Source: Schistosoma haematobium (taxonomy: Eukaryota > Platyhelminthes > Trematoda > Strigeidida > Schistosomatidae). Taken from it: a stretch of 64,000 nt of DNA. The DNA lies in the NCBI RefSeq assembly GCF_000699445.3, contig NC_067195.1, positions 14,258,787-14,322,786 on the forward strand, given 5' to 3'. The position numbers and the translations under genes were made by a program. This document shows positions 61,807-64,000 of the stretch, one piece after another (position 1 is the stretch's first letter; each line of letters starts with the position of its first letter). The notes below the pieces were generated by a model that was not told the origin of the DNA, made no database searches, and saw nothing but the letters and a program-made list of their open reading frames with translations.

Positions 61807-64000
61807 AGTCAGGGCCCTAGTACGGCCGAGAGTGGGGAGTGCCGCCCTCCCTCTCCAAACGCTCACACGTCCACGGGTAAACAACCTCTGTCGGGGAAGT
61901 CCTACTCACTGCCTTCTCGTGGCCGGGGTGTTGTTTACAAAATTGAGCGCACTAAAAGCGAATGTTCGGCGCTTTAACCGGGCCGGTGAGTCACCTAAGG
62001 GAAACCCTGATCCTAAACCAATAGTGCACATGGGTCCAGTATCCTGAGGGAAGAAATAGCGTATAAAGCTATTATTGGTCACCGGCTACCATGGGACTGA
62101 ATCTCCTCACGATGCTCCACTGCCTTATGGATCAGACCTTTAGGTCGAAGGCTCCGAGTGTGGCGCCCTAGGAATACCACCTGCTTCAGTTTGGGCACCC
62201 GGGCAGTATCACAGCCCACACACAAATGATGAACTATCTGTATTTACGGAAACTACTTTTCTTGCTTCCACTAACAATCAAATGATTCAAATTATTATTA
62301 TTATTTACTACGTCATTATTCACCCTCTTTTATTCCTACTCTGTCTATACTATTTTTTTCGACTTATACAGCAGCTCGCCTATGGTGGAAACTCCGTTCT
62401 GTCCAGTCACTGACTGGTCGAAAATTGAATGGCACCATCGAATACGAATACTGAAGCAGATTTTCTGAAACCACGTGTACCATTCAAACTGGCTTCCTTC
62501 AACGTTCGCACACTTATGCAGGTCGAACAACAGATAGGACTGGGTGTGTCTTGGGAAAGTCTTAATATCAACGTCTGATGTCTAACCGAGATTCGTATTC
62601 AAGACTATGGTGAAGTACTACAAATTCGCTCTCGACCTGTCGCTTCGAAAAGCTTGTTTTACGTGCGCTTATCCGGGGACCCTGTGGCATCTTCGTCTGG
62701 TCTTGCTCGCGTTGGTGTCGCACTAAGCGCTAGAGCTGAGGCAGCACTAATCGATTGGATCCCCATTAACAGTCGTTTATGTGTTGTTAGATTAGAAAGT
62801 TCCATCAAAGTGAGAAGAAATCGGCGTGAGAAACGATATCTTTTCGTCATCTCCGCCTATGCCCCGACAGATTGTAGCCCGGATGCAATCAAGAATGAAT
62901 TCTACCACCATTTATCTGTTATTCTCCAGAAAGTGCGTTCGACAGATATTGTAGTACTAGCCGGAGACTTGAATGCTCAGGTCGGGCGTCTAGGCAGAGA
63001 AGAGAGTCGTTTAGGTAGCCGATGGAGACTGGTTGGTCGCGGGTCGAATAACGGAGACCGTCTACTACAACTGTGCACGGACCACAACCTGTTTCTGGCT
63101 AGCACTAACTTTCGGCACAGTCATCGCCGATGTGCCACCTGGCGTCCTCCCACTGCATCTCAAGCCTGGACTCAGATTGATCACATCGCGATCAGCTACC
63201 ACTGGCGTGGTTGTGTACAAGACTACCGCTCCTTTTGGAATACCTATCTGGACTCTGACCATGCCTTGATCTGCGCCAATCTTACCTTACTTTTCAGTGG
63301 CCAACGAAGTGACCGCCACCAACGGATTGATGTTAGCAAGCTGGTTGCAACTACTGTTGCTAGTAAGTATCGAACCGAGCTAGCTTCTAGGCTAGCTACC
63401 ATTCCACCGAAAAGTATAGATGAGCATCGGTTGCAATTGCATGACGCCATGAAAATGGCGGGTACAGTCAGTTGTGGGTTCGCGAAACGTCCCGCTTATA
63501 AGCACTGGGTTTCTCGGGCTCCTTACAACTCATTGAAGCCCGTCGGTTTACTCCGGGTGACCGTGAGTTCGACCACAAACGAAGGCTGTTACGTAATGGA
63601 ATTAGGCAAAGCTTGCGTAAGGACCGAGAAGCATGGTGGTCGGAGCGTGCTTATGAGCTGGAAGCAGCAGCTGCGTCTGGTAACTACCGGAAGCTCTTCC
63701 AACTCATCCGAGCCACTGGCAGCAAGAAGTCTGGTGTGAGCGAAATAATCTCTGAGGTTGACGGGATGCCAATCACTAACATCCAACTCTTAAAGCGCTA
63801 CGAATCACCGGGCCCAGATGACTTACCTCCGGCTCTTTTTAAAGATGGTGGTGACTTTCTGGTTAAATAACTGACAACGTTGTTTACAAAGGTTTGGGAG
63901 CTAGAGAGTGTTCCAACTTCATGGAAATGAGTCGATAGTTGTTCCTATCTTTAAAAACGGTTCACGTCGTTCCTGTAACAACTATCAGGGGATAAGTCTA
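61807..64000 (+). mobile_element. RTE-B second copy, running out of the window
   Basis: Short-element head (61812-62228), RTE-B 5'UTR, endonuclease frame 62654-63739 and linker/RT start (63613-63870 and onward, ending in NYQGISL at the window edge). Nearly identical to the reverse complement of 46.9-49.2 kb, including the same frameshifts, the in-frame TAA after FLVK (63868-63870) and the missing ~150 nt in the linker. It inserted into RTE-A. Confidence 0.88.

Overview
The window looks like a stretch of nuclear DNA from a blood fluke (Schistosoma or a close schistosomatid). The basis is its AT-rich composition, micro-introns of 25-35 nt beside introns of many kilobases, and debris from several trematode-type retrotransposons: RTE-like and CR1/SR1-like LINEs, a Penelope-like element, Ty3/gypsy elements and tRNA-derived SINEs. 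The species call is an inference. There is no sign of prokaryotic or viral replicon organisation.

The backbone is one host gene on the + strand, a SKI2-type RNA helicase (SKIV2L/SKIC2) of the cytosolic SKI complex. Fourteen coding exons between 11809 and 58667 join in consistent phase into 1082 codons that run from just before the Walker A motif into the C-terminal helical domain. The N-terminal region and the last exon or exons are not seen. About 3.2 kb of coding sequence is spread over about 47 kb, because the introns have filled with mobile elements.

Region by region. 76-3078 is a long imperfect inverted repeat around a CR1-like fragment and a promoter-like block. 4107-5849 (minus) is a Mutator-type transposase/SWIM zinc-finger gene with three micro-introns of 25-34 nt, a one-base frameshift and an internal deletion. 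6416-7110 (plus) is the 5' part of an unrecognised, probably secreted protein gene with a 35-nt intron. 7880-10620 holds decayed LINE and SINE copies. From 11809 the helicase exons alternate with elements. These are an RTE-like LINE here called RTE-A (16.0-20.7, 53.1-54.7, 58.9-59.7 and 60.2-61.8 kb), a second LINE, RTE-B (7.9-9.6, 46.2-49.2 and 61.8-64 kb), a third, RTE-C (27.7-30.0 kb, minus), a young non-autonomous LTR element with a 5-bp target duplication (37522-39730), a Penelope-like remnant (39.7-40.7 kb), gypsy pol remnants (44.0-44.7 and 56.3-57.6 kb) and several SINE-like copies. RTE-A, RTE-B and RTE-C are working names used only here.

The observations most worth a second look are these. 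(1) An approximately 480-500 bp short element, present in at least four copies with 11-14 bp target duplications on two of them, appears to be the 5' head plus the 3' tail of RTE-B with the middle removed; it ends in a conserved 3' stem-loop. (2) A 54-nt diverged copy of helicase exon 3 (motif III) lies in the next intron, beside a duplicated LINE fragment. (3) A gypsy LTR and primer-binding site face an inverted pol 3' end, an arrangement expected from autointegration or inversion. (4) The young LTR element has a duplicated primer-binding site. (5) The inverted repeat at the window start has arms of about 0.8-1 kb. (6) The Mutator/SWIM gene carries extreme micro-introns. All coordinates come from reading the sequence by eye; no alignment or database search was run.
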